In this document: in pieces, positions 1-9,276 of the stretch
Layout of the letters: each line of letters opens with the position of its first letter
How positions within the stretch are numbered: position 1 is the stretch's first letter
NCBI RefSeq assembly: GCF_003073375.1
Contig: NZ_CP029002.1
Location: forward strand, 3,024,001-3,088,000
Direction of reading: 5' to 3'
DNA length: 64,000 bases
DNA from: Lysinibacillus sp. 2017
GTDB taxonomy: Bacteria > Bacillota > Bacilli > Bacillales_A > Planococcaceae
The notes under the pieces: model-generated
Database searches by the model: none
What the model was told of the DNA's origin: nothing
Seen by the model: the letters and a program-made list of their open reading frames with translations, nothing else
Position numbers and translations under genes: made by a program

Positions 1-121
1 AATATTTCTCTTTATCTCTCACAAAAACACTTTGAATCCGAAACGCCTTCAACTGCTTTTGGTTAATTTCATCTAATAAAAATCGGGAAATTGCTCCTGC
101 GCCGATTAGTCCTATGTTCAT
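1..121 (-). CDS. Rossmann-fold dehydrogenase, N-terminus only (aspartate-dehydrogenase-like)
   Basis: Only the first 40 codons are in the window; the gene runs off the left edge. The protein begins MNIGLIGAGAISRFLLDEIN, a GxGAI dinucleotide-binding loop right at the N-terminus as in NadX-type L-aspartate dehydrogenases. The ATG is preceded by a strong GGGAGG ribosome site 8 bases upstream. The family call rests on the N-terminal loop alone, so another small Rossmann dehydrogenase is possible. Confidence 0.55.
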   Translation of the reverse strand, partial: MNIGLIGAGAISRFLLDEINQKQLKAFRIQSVFVRDKEKY

Positions 122-155
122 GCGGATTCCTCCCTTTTCATAGCTGCCGAAATAT

Positions 156-180
156 CCTGCACCGGGTGCACACACAATTC
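156..180 (+). repeat. dispersed palindromic repeat, copy 1 (CACCGGGTGCAC type)
   Basis: The stretch centred on CACCGGGTGCACACACAATT recurs at 7918-7942 almost unchanged and in weaker form at 4957-4976 and 9392-9413. The core GCACCGGGTGC is nearly self-complementary. All four copies lie between genes in the left flank. Function is unknown; a REP-like element is an inference. Confidence 0.5.
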
Positions 181-288
181 ACTACGATTTATAAAAATCC
201 ATCATTATCCCTCAGTAAATCACCAAACAATTTCAATCACTTCACAATCGCATATACAATTTCACGAGGATATATTTCAGGCTCTAAT

Positions 289-1515
289 TTATATAGGCAG
301 GATTCCCTCTAAACAAGCATCTGTTACTTTATAGGACTTTGGATTTTTCCCTACTAGTTCAATATAATGAAGGGCCTCTAATTCTACGAATACTTTTTCT
401 AACTTGTATCTCGATAATTGTGAAAGTCCTGCTAGCTCCTGTAGTTTCAGTTGAATATCTTCACTCACAAACACATTAATAGTAATTAAAATATATAATA
501 CATTTTTAGCTTCTTTTGTAATCGTATCTAACTCTTTTAAATAGCGCTCGATTTTATCAAGCTTCATAAAGTTGATTTCTAGGTCCTCAATAATTCCCTT
601 TTGCCCATCGGAAAGCAACTTTAACATATCGATTAAATAAAATGTTACTTCTCCCTTATTCGTGGGGAAAGGGATTTCCTCTAATGCTTTATAGTACACA
701 CTTTTATTTTTATTTACTGCATACGAGAACGTAATAGCCGAATATTTTTCTAAATATCTAGCTAAATAACTCCCAACAACTAGTCGCCCTGTCCGTCCGT
801 TACCATCATAAAATGGATGAATATATTCATAAAAATAATGTGCCACCATATATTTATAAAGTTCAGGTTGATCTTCAGACTTTAAGTAATTGATAAGGCT
901 GTTAAGGTGTAATGAAATATTGTCCTCACCACTCACACCGATGTGCGTAGTAGAATTGCCGTCATTGATTTCAACGTATTCTTTTCTGAACAGCACTCCG
1001 TCTGGTTTATCAGTACTCGAGATTTCTTCAGATACAAGCTCATCATAGAGCGTTCTAATATCTTCAAGCTTTTCAAAAGGCTTTATATTTTCTATATGCA
1101 AATATGTTTTCATTAAGCCAGTAAACTTTTTGTTTTTTGGCTCTGATTTTTCAAGCTCCTGTAATGCCTCACTCAACTCTCGCTTTGTACTTTTAATGCC
1201 TTCAATTTCATTCGTACTCTGCGCTTCATTAATAATCAGTTTATTAAAATACGGACGCACGACAAATTTTGGTAGTAGATTCACTAACGATGTAATCTTC
1301 GAGCTATTGATTAGTACCTCATTGTTTAACTTCATGAGACTCGGTACATTCACATAAAATAGTTCAAACTCATCCTTCGTCAACTGCCCTTTTCTAAAAC
1401 CTTTAATTGTCAGATTCGTTTTATAAGCGCCATAATCATTCAATCTTTTCTCATACTCTTCATTGCACTCAGCTGAGCTTAACTTATAAAAAAGCTTAGA
1501 AAGTTTTTCGTACAT
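289..1515 (-). CDS. Fic-domain protein (probable AMPylator, class II)
   Basis: Fic enzymes transfer AMP or related groups from nucleotides to target-protein hydroxyls. The catalytic motif HPFYDGNGRTGR is intact at residues 233-244, with the catalytic His and the phosphate-binding GNGR loop. An inhibitory helix motif of the (S/T)xxxE(G/N) type is visible in the N-terminal part (T101 to E105-G106), which marks a class II enzyme whose inhibitory Glu is on the same chain. The last roughly 80 residues look like a winged-helix domain, common in Fic proteins of this 400-residue size. It stands alone with no obvious antitoxin partner. The target is not predictable from sequence. Confidence 0.88.
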   Translation of the reverse strand: MYEKLSKLFYKLSSAECNEEYEKRLNDYGAYKTNLTIKGFRKGQLTKDEFELFYVNVPSLMKLNNEVLINSSKITSLVNLLPKFVVRPYFNKLIINEAQSTNEIEGIKSTKRELSEALQELEKSEPKNKKFTGLMKTYLHIENIKPFEKLEDIRTLYDELVSEEISSTDKPDGVLFRKEYVEINDGNSTTHIGVSGEDNISLHLNSLINYLKSEDQPELYKYMVAHYFYEYIHPFYDGNGRTGRLVVGSYLARYLEKYSAITFSYAVNKNKSVYYKALEEIPFPTNKGEVTFYLIDMLKLLSDGQKGIIEDLEINFMKLDKIERYLKELDTITKEAKNVLYILITINVFVSEDIQLKLQELAGLSQLSRYKLEKVFVELEALHYIELVGKNPKSYKVTDACLEGILPI

Positions 1516-1878
1516 GCATTCACAACCATTCTATTTTTAAAAAATCACACTTTTTTAAAAGTATAATTATAATATATCCGTTTTACAATGAGATTATGCT
1601 TTATTTTTGAAATTTAATAAATTGAACCCCCAAAAACATTAATCGTAATTAAATAAAACACAAAAGCCTCGGGGACCTTTGCGTTTCATTTCAACAACAT
1701 TATTCTTCTCCAAACAACTGCAATTGTTCCATTTGTATTTGATCATTTGACCCTTCGTCGTGATCTTGGAAGAGGGCAAGATGTGGCAAATGAAATGAGA
1801 CAGCTAAGTGTGGGATTAAGAAAACCCCTACCAATCAAAGTTTCACTTTATTAGGCGCTTTGCTCGCCCATCTACTTA
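1516..1878. other. intergenic stretch with a possible gene fossil
   Basis: No complete gene is seen. On the plus strand 1666-1854 stays open for 62 codons and reads like protein (for example RRDLGRGQDVANEMRQLSVG) but has no start codon or ribosome site. It may be the tail of a decayed gene. The rest is AT-rich and unremarkable. Confidence 0.25.
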
Positions 1879-4107
1879 TTAATAGTTGTCAATCTGATAT
1901 TCATTCATTTTATGGGCTAAACGAATTGTCACTTGTGCTAATTGTGCATACGTTACTTCACTTTTTGGCTTCAGCTGATTATTTTCTGCTTCCAGTAATC
2001 CCATTGCATAAGCAAGTGCAACATAGCCACGTAGTTCCTTATCTACTTGTGCAGCATCACTGTAATTTAACTCATATATTTCACTAAGTTTTGCTGCTTT
2101 ACTTAGCTTCAGCGTACCCGTTACCCATTTTGCTAGTTCCTGTTTTGAAAGGGTTGCAGTCGCATTAAACGTTCCATTAGACGTATCAAGCATACCCATT
2201 TTTAATCCACGGTTTACAAATTGATATATAGCATGATCTGGCGCAATATCCGTAAACGATTGATTTGTCGTTTCATATTCATTTAATCTAGAATTATAAT
2301 ACATATATGTTACAGAATTCAGTAAAACTTTTAGCGCTGTCTCTTTTGTAACGGCCGCATCGGGATTGAATTTTTCATCTGCCTCTAAAATACCTGCATG
2401 AATTAAATAATTTAATTCCTCCGCAGCTGTTGGATGCTCGATTGTCGGTTTATCTGAGCTCGCCATACCATAAGCATCTAACCATTCCCCTGTTTTGGCA
2501 TCAATGACAGCAGACGAGCCCTCTTTGAATACAGGTTGATAAGCTAAGCTATAATGTTTCTCATTCTCCACTTTTGAATGGTTTACATATTGTAACTTCA
2601 CCTTTAACTGGCTTCCCAACAACTTAGTTGCTTCTTGTTGCGTCAAAATATCTGTTGCTGCTGGCCACTCGATATTATCATACGCGTTCACATGCAAACT
2701 TGTTAAATCCCCTGTTTTGGCATCGACACTTACTGAGATTTGGTCTCCTACTACCGTTAAACCATTTACAATACGTGGGAACATAAAGTTATAACTGTCA
2801 TTATATTTTTCGTACGAGCCTTCATTTACTGGTAATGCATACTGATGCGCATAAGAAGGGAGCCATTCTTTCACATGTGCAACCGCCTTTTCTAATGCCT
2901 GTTGACGTGTTAACTCTGCTTTTGTATTACTGTCAACCTCTTCTACTTCGAGGTTATTTTTAATATTACTATAATTAATAATTTCCCCTGTTGCTTTATC
3001 AATCACTAATACTGTACCTGTTCCACCATTTCTGTACTGATACATATATTGAATATTGTATACGGCCTTACCCGTTTCCGTTGTTGTTTCTTCGACAGAC
3101 TCAATCGTTAATTTGACACCCTTTAGATCTGTTGCAAGTAACTTCTGCGCCAACGCTTGTACCTGCTCTGATGTTAAATTCGGCTGTTTTGGTGCTAATG
3201 GCTTCGTCACAATTGGTGTAATCGTTTGATTTGGTACCGTTGAAGACAGCCCCTCCGTTGTTAGCCAGTCCCCCGTTAGAGCATGTACACCTGATGTAAC
3301 CTCGCTATTCGGTTGGTAAACAAGCTTTACTGTGTTTTTCCCTGTTTTATAATCCGTTTCAACCCTGTATGACAATTGCGCTTTTAATGCATCTTGTAAA
3401 CGGTTGGCAATGACGGATTCACTTTGTACCTTGGACGGGTCATCATACGTAAAATTATCTTTTCCACTTTGTGTTTTATAATAAGATGCTACTGTGCCAT
3501 CCCCTAATACACTTATATTAATAGATTGATCCGAAATCGATACACCCGACTTTTTCTTCATATACGTAAATGAGTATTGAATCGGTTGCGTTAAAATAGA
3601 AGATGAATAATAATTGATTTCATTTGGTACAAGCTCATATTCTTCAGCCTTGTCGAATTTCCCCATAAACTTGTCCGCCACTTTTTGCGCTTCGCCTTTT
3701 GAATATTTTGCTGGGAACAATACATCTTTTGAAGTTATTGGTTGATAATGAAATTGTTCTAACTCTAACGTTTCCCCAACGAATATAAAGCTTCCATATA
3801 CATATTGATTATCAATGTTCTTTGAAAAATTGAGTTCATAACGTTCCGAAGTATCTTTAGGATGTGAGTAGCCTGTCCCCATACGAAAATCTTTTTCGGT
3901 TACATTTGGAAACTCACTTGGAAATAGCGCTCGAAAACGCTTCATTAAATCAGCTTTTGTTACCGTTGTATTCGTTTGTGCGACTTGAATTGGCAATGTC
4001 TCCATACGCTCATTTCCAAACGTTGAAGCGCTTGCCATTGGTGCTAATAATCCAACAGATAGTGCTGTTGCAGATAACAATACACTTGCCTTTTTAAAAG
4101 TTACCAT
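1879..4107 (-). CDS. exported YcdB/YcdC-type surface protein with SLH domains
   Basis: The protein (742 aa) starts with a classic signal peptide (KK, hydrophobic stretch, cleavage near ASAS, about residues 1-28). The central region, about residues 45-540, holds repeated modules with the VDAKTGDLTSL and VIDKATGEIINY patterns typical of YcdB/YcdC and PepSY-like repeats. The C-terminal 200 residues contain S-layer-homology modules (NYLIHAGILEAD..., FTDIAPDHAIYQFVNRG..., YVALAYAMGLLEAENN...). The likely role is a cell-surface protein held on secondary cell-wall polymer by the SLH domains. The start has a GGGGG-type ribosome site. The YcdB/YcdC repeats have no agreed enzymatic function. Confidence 0.8.
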   Translation of the reverse strand: MVTFKKASVLLSATALSVGLLAPMASASTFGNERMETLPIQVAQTNTTVTKADLMKRFRALFPSEFPNVTEKDFRMGTGYSHPKDTSERYELNFSKNIDNQYVYGSFIFVGETLELEQFHYQPITSKDVLFPAKYSKGEAQKVADKFMGKFDKAEEYELVPNEINYYSSSILTQPIQYSFTYMKKKSGVSISDQSINISVLGDGTVASYYKTQSGKDNFTYDDPSKVQSESVIANRLQDALKAQLSYRVETDYKTGKNTVKLVYQPNSEVTSGVHALTGDWLTTEGLSSTVPNQTITPIVTKPLAPKQPNLTSEQVQALAQKLLATDLKGVKLTIESVEETTTETGKAVYNIQYMYQYRNGGTGTVLVIDKATGEIINYSNIKNNLEVEEVDSNTKAELTRQQALEKAVAHVKEWLPSYAHQYALPVNEGSYEKYNDSYNFMFPRIVNGLTVVGDQISVSVDAKTGDLTSLHVNAYDNIEWPAATDILTQQEATKLLGSQLKVKLQYVNHSKVENEKHYSLAYQPVFKEGSSAVIDAKTGEWLDAYGMASSDKPTIEHPTAAEELNYLIHAGILEADEKFNPDAAVTKETALKVLLNSVTYMYYNSRLNEYETTNQSFTDIAPDHAIYQFVNRGLKMGMLDTSNGTFNATATLSKQELAKWVTGTLKLSKAAKLSEIYELNYSDAAQVDKELRGYVALAYAMGLLEAENNQLKPKSEVTYAQLAQVTIRLAHKMNEYQIDNY

Positions 4108-4322
4108 TCTTCATCCCCCTACCACTTTTTCGTAAAACAATTGTTTACACTTTCATTATACGTAATTTGGAAATAAAAGGTTTCGTATTTACAATAATTA
4201 TCCATATCACGAGAAAGCTCATGCAAATGGTTAAGTATATGCATCTAGGTTAATGAAGTATGCTTTCCACCCATTTTAATCTTCAAGTAGTGGGTGCGAT
4301 TGGTTCATTGCTTGGCTGTATT

Positions 4323-4349
4323 TGTGTAAGTGCCTGGTATCTATAAAAA
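4323..4349 (+). repeat. dispersed repeat, GTGTAAGTGCCTGG type, copy 1
   Basis: TGTGTAAGTGCCTGG followed by YAYCTATAAAAA occurs here and again at 7980-8006, differing at three positions. GTGCCTGGCAC in the second copy is a near palindrome. It is an intergenic repeat of unknown function; here it abuts a terminator. Confidence 0.45.
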
Positions 4350-4384
4350 AATGGACATCACTTTTAAAGAGTGATGTCCATTTT
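4347..4384 (-). terminator. rho-independent terminator after the 4391-4792 gene
   Basis: A hairpin with perfect arms ATGGACATCACT / AGTGATGTCCAT and A/T runs on both sides lies just beyond the stop codon of the minus-strand gene. It could work in both directions. Confidence 0.85.
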
Positions 4385-4390
4385 CTTATT

Positions 4391-4792
4391 TTAATTTAAT
4401 TGAAGCTCCTCTACACGTGCTGCTTCAATTCGTTTTCCAATGATGCCATACACAATCGTCATCAACACTACACTTGCCACCATCACTGAAATACTTGGCA
4501 CAATAAATGCTTTACTCATCGAGAAAATCACTTCTGTACGGAACCAACTTTGGAATGGTACCCCCACACCTAAAAGCGCAGCGAAGAATCCTACTTTTAC
4601 AACAATAGATTTCCCTTTCATTTTACCAATCATCGCGTTAATAAATAAACGTAATAACGCTAATCCTGCGCCAACGAAAAAGAATGTCACTAAATAACTT
4701 TTCACCGACTCATCTAAAATAAATGCTTTCCCTACTAACCCAACAATTATTACACTGGCAACTGCCATTAACATTTTTGATAATTTACTCAT
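4391..4792 (-). CDS. small integral membrane protein, family not recognised
   Basis: About 133 residues with four hydrophobic segments and short basic loops (KMKGK, GKRIEAARVEEL). The start MSKLSKML at 4792 is chosen because a GGAGGAAG ribosome site lies 8 bases before it; a TTG six codons upstream would overlap that site. Two inverted repeats upstream (4814-4828 and 4880-4894) suggest control by a dimeric repressor. I do not recognise a named family. Confidence 0.65.
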   Translation of the reverse strand: MSKLSKMLMAVASVIIVGLVGKAFILDESVKSYLVTFFFVGAGLALLRLFINAMIGKMKGKSIVVKVGFFAALLGVGVPFQSWFRTEVIFSMSKAFIVPSISVMVASVVLMTIVYGIIGKRIEAARVEELQLN

Positions 4793-4813
4793 TGTTTGCT
4801 TCCTCCTCAAAAT

Positions 4814-4828
4814 TGAACACGTTGTTCA
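4814..4828. promoter_or_regulatory. inverted repeat, candidate operator 1
   Basis: TGAACA-CGT-TGTTCA, two perfect 6-bp arms, 22 bp upstream of the start at 4792. It resembles TetR-family half-site symmetry. No cognate regulator is seen next to it. Confidence 0.45.
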
Positions 4829-4879
4829 TTGCATGTTTCTACTTTAAAACAAATAAGTGGATGTAGCAATGCACAAAAT

Positions 4880-4894
4880 TCAACACAGTGTTGA
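4880..4894. promoter_or_regulatory. inverted repeat, candidate operator 2
   Basis: TCAACAC-A-GTGTTGA, perfect 7-bp arms around one base, 66 bp from the first inverted repeat, in the leader of the small membrane-protein gene. The shared AACA/TGTT half-site core suggests the same protein binds both. Confidence 0.5.
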
Positions 4895-5067
4895 TTTTTT
4901 AATGTTATTGTAATTTTAAGTATGTATTTTGCTTCTGAATTTCCTGCACTTTTCTGTACCGAGTGCACACAGTTTCAATAAATTAGAAAATCTATACCTT
5001 ATCCAACATAAAATGCCTCTAAATAAGCATTTACATCATCACGCTAGATTATTATTTTCAAAAACTA

Positions 5068-5097
5068 TTGAAAGAAAATTCGATAAACTGTTATAAT
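5068..5097 (+). promoter_or_regulatory. sigma-A promoter for the DUF3870 gene
   Basis: TTGAAA (5068-5073), an 18-base spacer and a perfect TATAAT (5092-5097), 85 bases upstream of the start at 5182. Confidence 0.6.
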
Positions 5098-5181
5098 CAA
5101 TTAAAGTACTTTTATATAAATATAGTTTGGGTCACCTATCGCTATATTTGCCTATAAAACTTTTAAGGGGTATGCAATAAC

Positions 5182-5508
5182 ATGTTCCATGATCAAATCA
5201 TTTATATTATAGGAGATGCGCAAGTTTCTCAAAATAATCCTATTTCAAAACAATATAATCAGTTCTTTTTAGGAATCGCAATTGATCGTTCGAATGGTAT
5301 CATTGTTGAAGTCGATTGTTCCGCTACAGTTCAATTAACAGTAAAATTCATCGCTTCAATAATGGTGAATCGTTCTATTCACGATGACCAAATCATCGAA
5401 CATCTCCAAAATCGTTATCATGGATCTTCACAGAAGGCTCTCATTGTTGCGTTTAAAGATGTTCAACGAAAATATAATCAAATCACTGCTTTACCTACTA
5501 TGTCATAG
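5182..5508 (+). CDS. DUF3870 domain protein
   Basis: A 108-residue protein of the DUF3870 type: an IYIIGDAQVSQNNPISKQY opening, then FFLGIAIDRSNGIIVEVDCSAT and a C-terminal helical part ending in KALIVAFKDVQRKYNQI. The conserved short motifs (GDA, DR..G.I...DCS) cover almost the whole chain and its length fits the family. No biochemical role is established. It has its own promoter and a terminator, and precedes the DUF819/epimerase pair, with which it may share a physiological theme. Confidence 0.8.
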   Translation: MFHDQIIYIIGDAQVSQNNPISKQYNQFFLGIAIDRSNGIIVEVDCSATVQLTVKFIASIMVNRSIHDDQIIEHLQNRYHGSSQKALIVAFKDVQRKYNQITALPTMS

Positions 5509-5512
5509 GTAA

Positions 5513-5548
5513 AATCCAGTTTACTTTAAAAGTAAACTGGATTTTTTT
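5513..5548 (+). terminator. terminator after the DUF3870 gene
   Basis: Hairpin with arms ATCCAGTTTACTTT / AAGTAAACTGGAT, followed by seven T. It separates the DUF3870 gene from the DUF819 gene. Confidence 0.9.
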
Positions 5549-5606
5549 ATTTGCTTCAAAGCATGGTAATTACCCCTAAATCATGATTTGAAAGGAGTTA
5601 GATGTA

Positions 5607-6767
5607 ATGATTCAAGATGGCTTTATGTATATTAGTGTTTTAGTTGCACTAGCAGCAGTAATGGTATTTGTAGAAAAGAAATTCGGAAAAACAAAGTTTA
5701 TGAAATTTATTCCTGGTATTGTCCTAATTTATATAGGCGCCGCTTTAATGCAAACATTTGGTTTATTCGAATCAAATGAATCAACCGAAGCAGCTTATAG
5801 CAATGTAAGATGGGCACTCCTACCTGCTCTACTATTTTTAATGTTGTTAAAATGCGATATTCGGGTTGTCGCAAAGCTCGGTCCCAAAATTTTAGGCTCA
5901 TTTACAGTTGCTGTCATTAGTATTAGTGCTGGTTTTGTTCTTGTATATGCATTATTGAAGTCATTTTATGTAGAGGATACATGGAAGGCATTCGGTGCTC
6001 TAGCAGGAAGCTGGACAGGTGGATCGGCTAATATGGTTGCGTTACAAAGTATTTTAGACGTTCCCGAAACTATTTTTGGCTATATTCTTATGATGGATAC
6101 TATTAACTACGCTGTTTGGGTTATGTTCATGTTCTGGTTAGTACCATTCGCAGACCGCTTTAATAAATGGACAAAAGCAGATACTAGCTATATGAATTCA
6201 ATCGATATTAATACAGATAACATTACAGACGAACAAGGCGCAAAATTCGAACATATTTTATATTTACTCGGAATCGGTTTGTTAGTGTCGTCTTTATCTA
6301 GCTTTATCGGCGGTCAACTACCAGTAATCGGCGATATCATTAACGGAACAACGTGGACAATTATGATTGCTTCCGTTTTAGGCTTAATTTTGGCTTTAAC
6401 ACCACTATCACGAATTCCTGGTACATTCGATGTTTCGAATGTCATGCTCTATATCATTATAGCTTTAATTGCTTCTCACTCTGATTTTTCAAATATTGCA
6501 CAAGCGCCAATCTACATTATATCTGGTTTCTTAATTATGGGCATTCACTTAGTAATCATGCTTGCATTAGCAAAGCTTTTCAAATTAGATTTATTTACGC
6601 TAGGTATTGCCAGCTTAGCAAACATCGGCGGTATGGCTTCAGCTCCTATGCTAGCAGCTGCCTACAATAAAGCATTAATTCCAGTCGGCGTTATTATGGC
6701 CTTAATGGGGTCATTCCTCGGCACTTATTTCGGTATGGCTATCGCCAAAATTTTGTCGCTATTCTAA
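5607..6767 (+). CDS. DUF819-family membrane protein
   Basis: A polytopic membrane protein of 386 residues with about ten to twelve hydrophobic segments. The conserved stretch GSWTGGSANMVALQSILDVP (about 131-150) and the late ANIGGMASAPMLAAAYN motif match the DUF819 (YjcL-like) family, whose duplicated GG-containing re-entrant segments suggest a transporter. The ribosome site GAAAGGAG precedes the ATG. It is followed after 15 bases by the dipeptide epimerase gene, so an amino-acid or dipeptide uptake or export role is a reasonable inference but unproven. Confidence 0.85.
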   Translation: MIQDGFMYISVLVALAAVMVFVEKKFGKTKFMKFIPGIVLIYIGAALMQTFGLFESNESTEAAYSNVRWALLPALLFLMLLKCDIRVVAKLGPKILGSFTVAVISISAGFVLVYALLKSFYVEDTWKAFGALAGSWTGGSANMVALQSILDVPETIFGYILMMDTINYAVWVMFMFWLVPFADRFNKWTKADTSYMNSIDINTDNITDEQGAKFEHILYLLGIGLLVSSLSSFIGGQLPVIGDIINGTTWTIMIASVLGLILALTPLSRIPGTFDVSNVMLYIIIALIASHSDFSNIAQAPIYIISGFLIMGIHLVIMLALAKLFKLDLFTLGIASLANIGGMASAPMLAAAYNKALIPVGVIMALMGSFLGTYFGMAIAKILSLF

Positions 6768-6782
6768 AGGAGATGTAAAACT

Positions 6783-7814
6783 ATGATAATCGAAGACTTA
6801 CAAATAGCAACGGAAATTATTCCTTTAAAAACACCTTTTAAAACGGCGCTTCGTACAGTTAATGAAATTGAAAACATCGTCGTAAAAGTTATATTAACTG
6901 ACGGTATAGTGGGGATCGGTGCAGCTGCTCCAACCTACGTCATTACAGGTGATAGTCGAGAAAGTATTGAAGCCGCTTTACTTGGCCCAATACGTCAAAA
7001 TTTGATTGGCAAAAACATTCTACAATTCAATGAAGTGCTACAAATTGTACAACAATGCTGTGTAAATAATACAAGTGCTAAAGCTGCTGCAGATATTGCC
7101 TTGCATAATGCATACTGTAATGTATTAGGAATATCTGTTTCAAACTATTTAGGTGGCACTAAACAACTAAAAACTTGTATGACGATCGGCGTAGACACAA
7201 TCGAAAAAATGCAGCAAGATGCAAAGACAGCCGTCACTCAAGGCTATACAATTCTAAAAGTTAAGGTTGGCGATAACCCAGCATTAGATATTGAACGCAT
7301 CGATGCTATTTTAGCTGCCATTCCAGCGCATATTGTCTTACGTCTAGATGCAAACCAAGGCTGGACACCAAAGGAAGCAATTAGCATTATTCAACAATTC
7401 GAGCAAAAACAATACCCTATTGAATTTATAGAACAGCCTGTAAAAGCAGCGGATTGGGAAGGTTTAAAATATGTACGGAATCATGTAATAACCCCTATTA
7501 TGGCAGATGAAAGTATGTTTTCTGTCCAAGATGCAATTAAGTTGATTGAGGGGAACTATATTGATTTAGTCAATATTAAACTGATGAAATGTGGCGGAAT
7601 TGCTGAAGCAATGAAAATCGCAAGCCTTGCTGAGGCAAAAGGTATTCGCTGCATGATCGGCAGCATGATGGAGTCTTCAATTTCTGTCGCAGCCGCTGCC
7701 CAAGTCGCAGCAGCACACCCAAATATTCATTACTTCGATTTAGATGCACCATTATGGCTCTCTACCGAACCAACACATTTAAAATATGTTGGCCAGTTAG
7801 TTGAAATTTGTTAA
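6783..7814 (+). CDS. L-Ala-D/L-Glu-type dipeptide epimerase (enolase superfamily)
   Basis: This 343-residue enolase-superfamily protein has the muconate-lactonising/dipeptide-epimerase layout: N-terminal capping domain, then a barrel with the KxK base (K159, K161), metal ligands D189 (LDANQ), E217 (IEQP) and D242 (ADES), and the opposing base K266 (NIKLMKCGG). These are the residues used to racemise an amino-acid alpha carbon in a dipeptide. YkfB/YcjG-type enzymes act on murein-derived L-Ala-Glu. It forms an operon with the DUF819 membrane protein (15-base gap, AAAGGAG site). The exact dipeptide substrate cannot be told from sequence. Confidence 0.85.
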   Translation: MIIEDLQIATEIIPLKTPFKTALRTVNEIENIVVKVILTDGIVGIGAAAPTYVITGDSRESIEAALLGPIRQNLIGKNILQFNEVLQIVQQCCVNNTSAKAAADIALHNAYCNVLGISVSNYLGGTKQLKTCMTIGVDTIEKMQQDAKTAVTQGYTILKVKVGDNPALDIERIDAILAAIPAHIVLRLDANQGWTPKEAISIIQQFEQKQYPIEFIEQPVKAADWEGLKYVRNHVITPIMADESMFSVQDAIKLIEGNYIDLVNIKLMKCGGIAEAMKIASLAEAKGIRCMIGSMMESSISVAAAAQVAAAHPNIHYFDLDAPLWLSTEPTHLKYVGQLVEIC

Positions 7815-7843
7815 CAAGATAAATTTCCGAATAGCTCATAAAT

Positions 7844-7895
7844 GTACCCTATAGGATGGACACTTTGAAAAAAGTCCTTCTTATAGGGTACTTTT
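7844..7895 (+). terminator. terminator of the DUF819-epimerase operon
   Basis: A long hairpin: outer arms GTACCCTATA / TATAGGGTAC, inner GGAC / GTCC, followed by TTTTG. Confidence 0.85.
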
Positions 7896-7917
7896 GTTTA
7901 TAATGAGAAAAGAACTT

Positions 7918-7942
7918 CCTCCACCGGGTGCACAAACAATTC
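7918..7942 (+). repeat. dispersed palindromic repeat, copy 3 (CACCGGGTGCAC type)
   Basis: CCACCGGGTGCACAAACAAT matches the copy at 156-180 with three differences over 25 bases. It lies just after the epimerase terminator and 38 bases before the second GTGTAAGTGCCTGG repeat (7980-8006). Confidence 0.5.
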
Positions 7943-8118
7943 GTTTTCGTTTTAATTTTCTTCGTAAAAAAACTTCAAATGTGTAAGTGCCTGGCACCTA
8001 TAAAAAGGAATACCAAATCTTCTTCATTCAAACCATATTTCTTGTAACCCGCGCTTCTACTACACGTCCGTCTTAAATTTTGATATCCTAAATAAAACAA
8101 ACCTGTGGAGGACCTATT

Positions 8119-9276
8119 ATGGCCGGAAAACAAATAAACCCGAAACTTATTCAAGCTTTAACGAACAAAACAAGTAATGACATTCCCACATCACCAACCT
8201 TCAAGCATTTAGGAGGAACCTATGTCAAATCCATTGTTGATCAAATCAAAAAAATCGGTACGCCTTATGAAAAAAATGAAATGATGATGACCTGCAAACA
8301 CTGTGGTCAATCTGGAAAATACAATATAGGCATTTTGGCAATCGACATTTCTGACAAGGGGCAAAACAATTCACAGCAATTGACTGGCTATTTCCGTTGC
8401 AAACATTGTAATACGGGAGGACAATGGGAAGATTCATCAGAGCTTTATTTTTTAGGCATCAGTGCTTTATTGGCACCTGACGAGGATTTGCCTGTACATT
8501 TTGGGGAAATACAACTTTTTGATGGCACTTCACCAAAATATGCGACAGATGGAGAGGAGCATCTACTACGATTAATTTCAACTTCTCCTAAAAGTGGCTT
8601 CTTATGGAATAAGCTTGGTAATCTTTATTTGACAGGCTCCAGACCAGAGCTTGCGATGGCTGCCTTTGAAAAATCAATTGAATTAGATCCAAACCAAATT
8701 GAATCACATCTTTCAATCGCAAATCTCCTCATGTCGATTAGAGATTATCAGCAAGCAATTCACCACCTACATCATATGATGATTGCGGCACACACTTATA
8801 CATGTGTAGAGGCAACTTATTTAAGAGAATTATTATCACATGGCATATGTACAAGCTTTATCGCTGCAACCGAATCAAAAAATAAATATCCAGCCCTGCC
8901 AACACAGCAACAGCTAATTGCTGCTGGCAGTACGATTGATTTAGAATCAGAAGGGCTCCCTGCATGGCTGGAATTATCATCAGAAGACATAACTTCGTTT
9001 TACTCATTAGCTGAACTATTTATGGGTGAGCGCGCATTAGAATTAAAAGAAACTATACAAGAGAAAAAGCCACAACAAAAGAGTACGAAAAGTCAGCAGG
9101 TACAGGCCTTTATTGATGCACAACAAAGCTTATTCACTAAAGCCGATATTCAAAATGCCTGCCCTAACGTAAGTGCAGCAACAATTACTCGCGTTGTAAA
9201 CGAACTACGAAAAAATGATGTTATTGAAATGGTTGGACATGGTCGTAACACACAGTGGCGTAAGAGGGTTGAATAA
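8119..9276 (+). CDS. zinc-ribbon / TPR / winged-helix protein of unknown role
   Basis: The 385-residue protein has two CxxC pairs near residues 59-62 (CKHC) and 94-97 (CKHC), forming a probable zinc ribbon. A TPR-like helical repeat follows (SGFLWNKLGNLYLTGSRPELAMAAFEKSIELDPNQIESHLSIANL, about 155-200). The C-terminal 70 residues look like a winged helix-turn-helix (FTKADIQNACPNVSAATITRVVNELRKNDVIEMVG). Its ribosome site is a clean GGAGG. The architecture suggests a DNA-binding or regulatory adaptor, but I do not recognise a named family. It is the last chromosomal gene before the island. Confidence 0.7.
   Translation: MAGKQINPKLIQALTNKTSNDIPTSPTFKHLGGTYVKSIVDQIKKIGTPYEKNEMMMTCKHCGQSGKYNIGILAIDISDKGQNNSQQLTGYFRCKHCNTGGQWEDSSELYFLGISALLAPDEDLPVHFGEIQLFDGTSPKYATDGEEHLLRLISTSPKSGFLWNKLGNLYLTGSRPELAMAAFEKSIELDPNQIESHLSIANLLMSIRDYQQAIHHLHHMMIAAHTYTCVEATYLRELLSHGICTSFIAATESKNKYPALPTQQQLIAAGSTIDLESEGLPAWLELSSEDITSFYSLAELFMGERALELKETIQEKKPQQKSTKSQQVQAFIDAQQSLFTKADIQNACPNVSAATITRVVNELRKNDVIEMVGHGRNTQWRKRVE

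Noticed and set aside
1666-1854. Possible small gene upstream of the SLH gene
   Set aside because: It has 62 open codons with protein-like composition but no start codon or ribosome site, so it is kept only as a possible fossil.
4275-4345. Open frame reading like a membrane-protein tail before the 4347 terminator
   Set aside because: It is short, has no start, and ends in a dispersed repeat also found at 7980.
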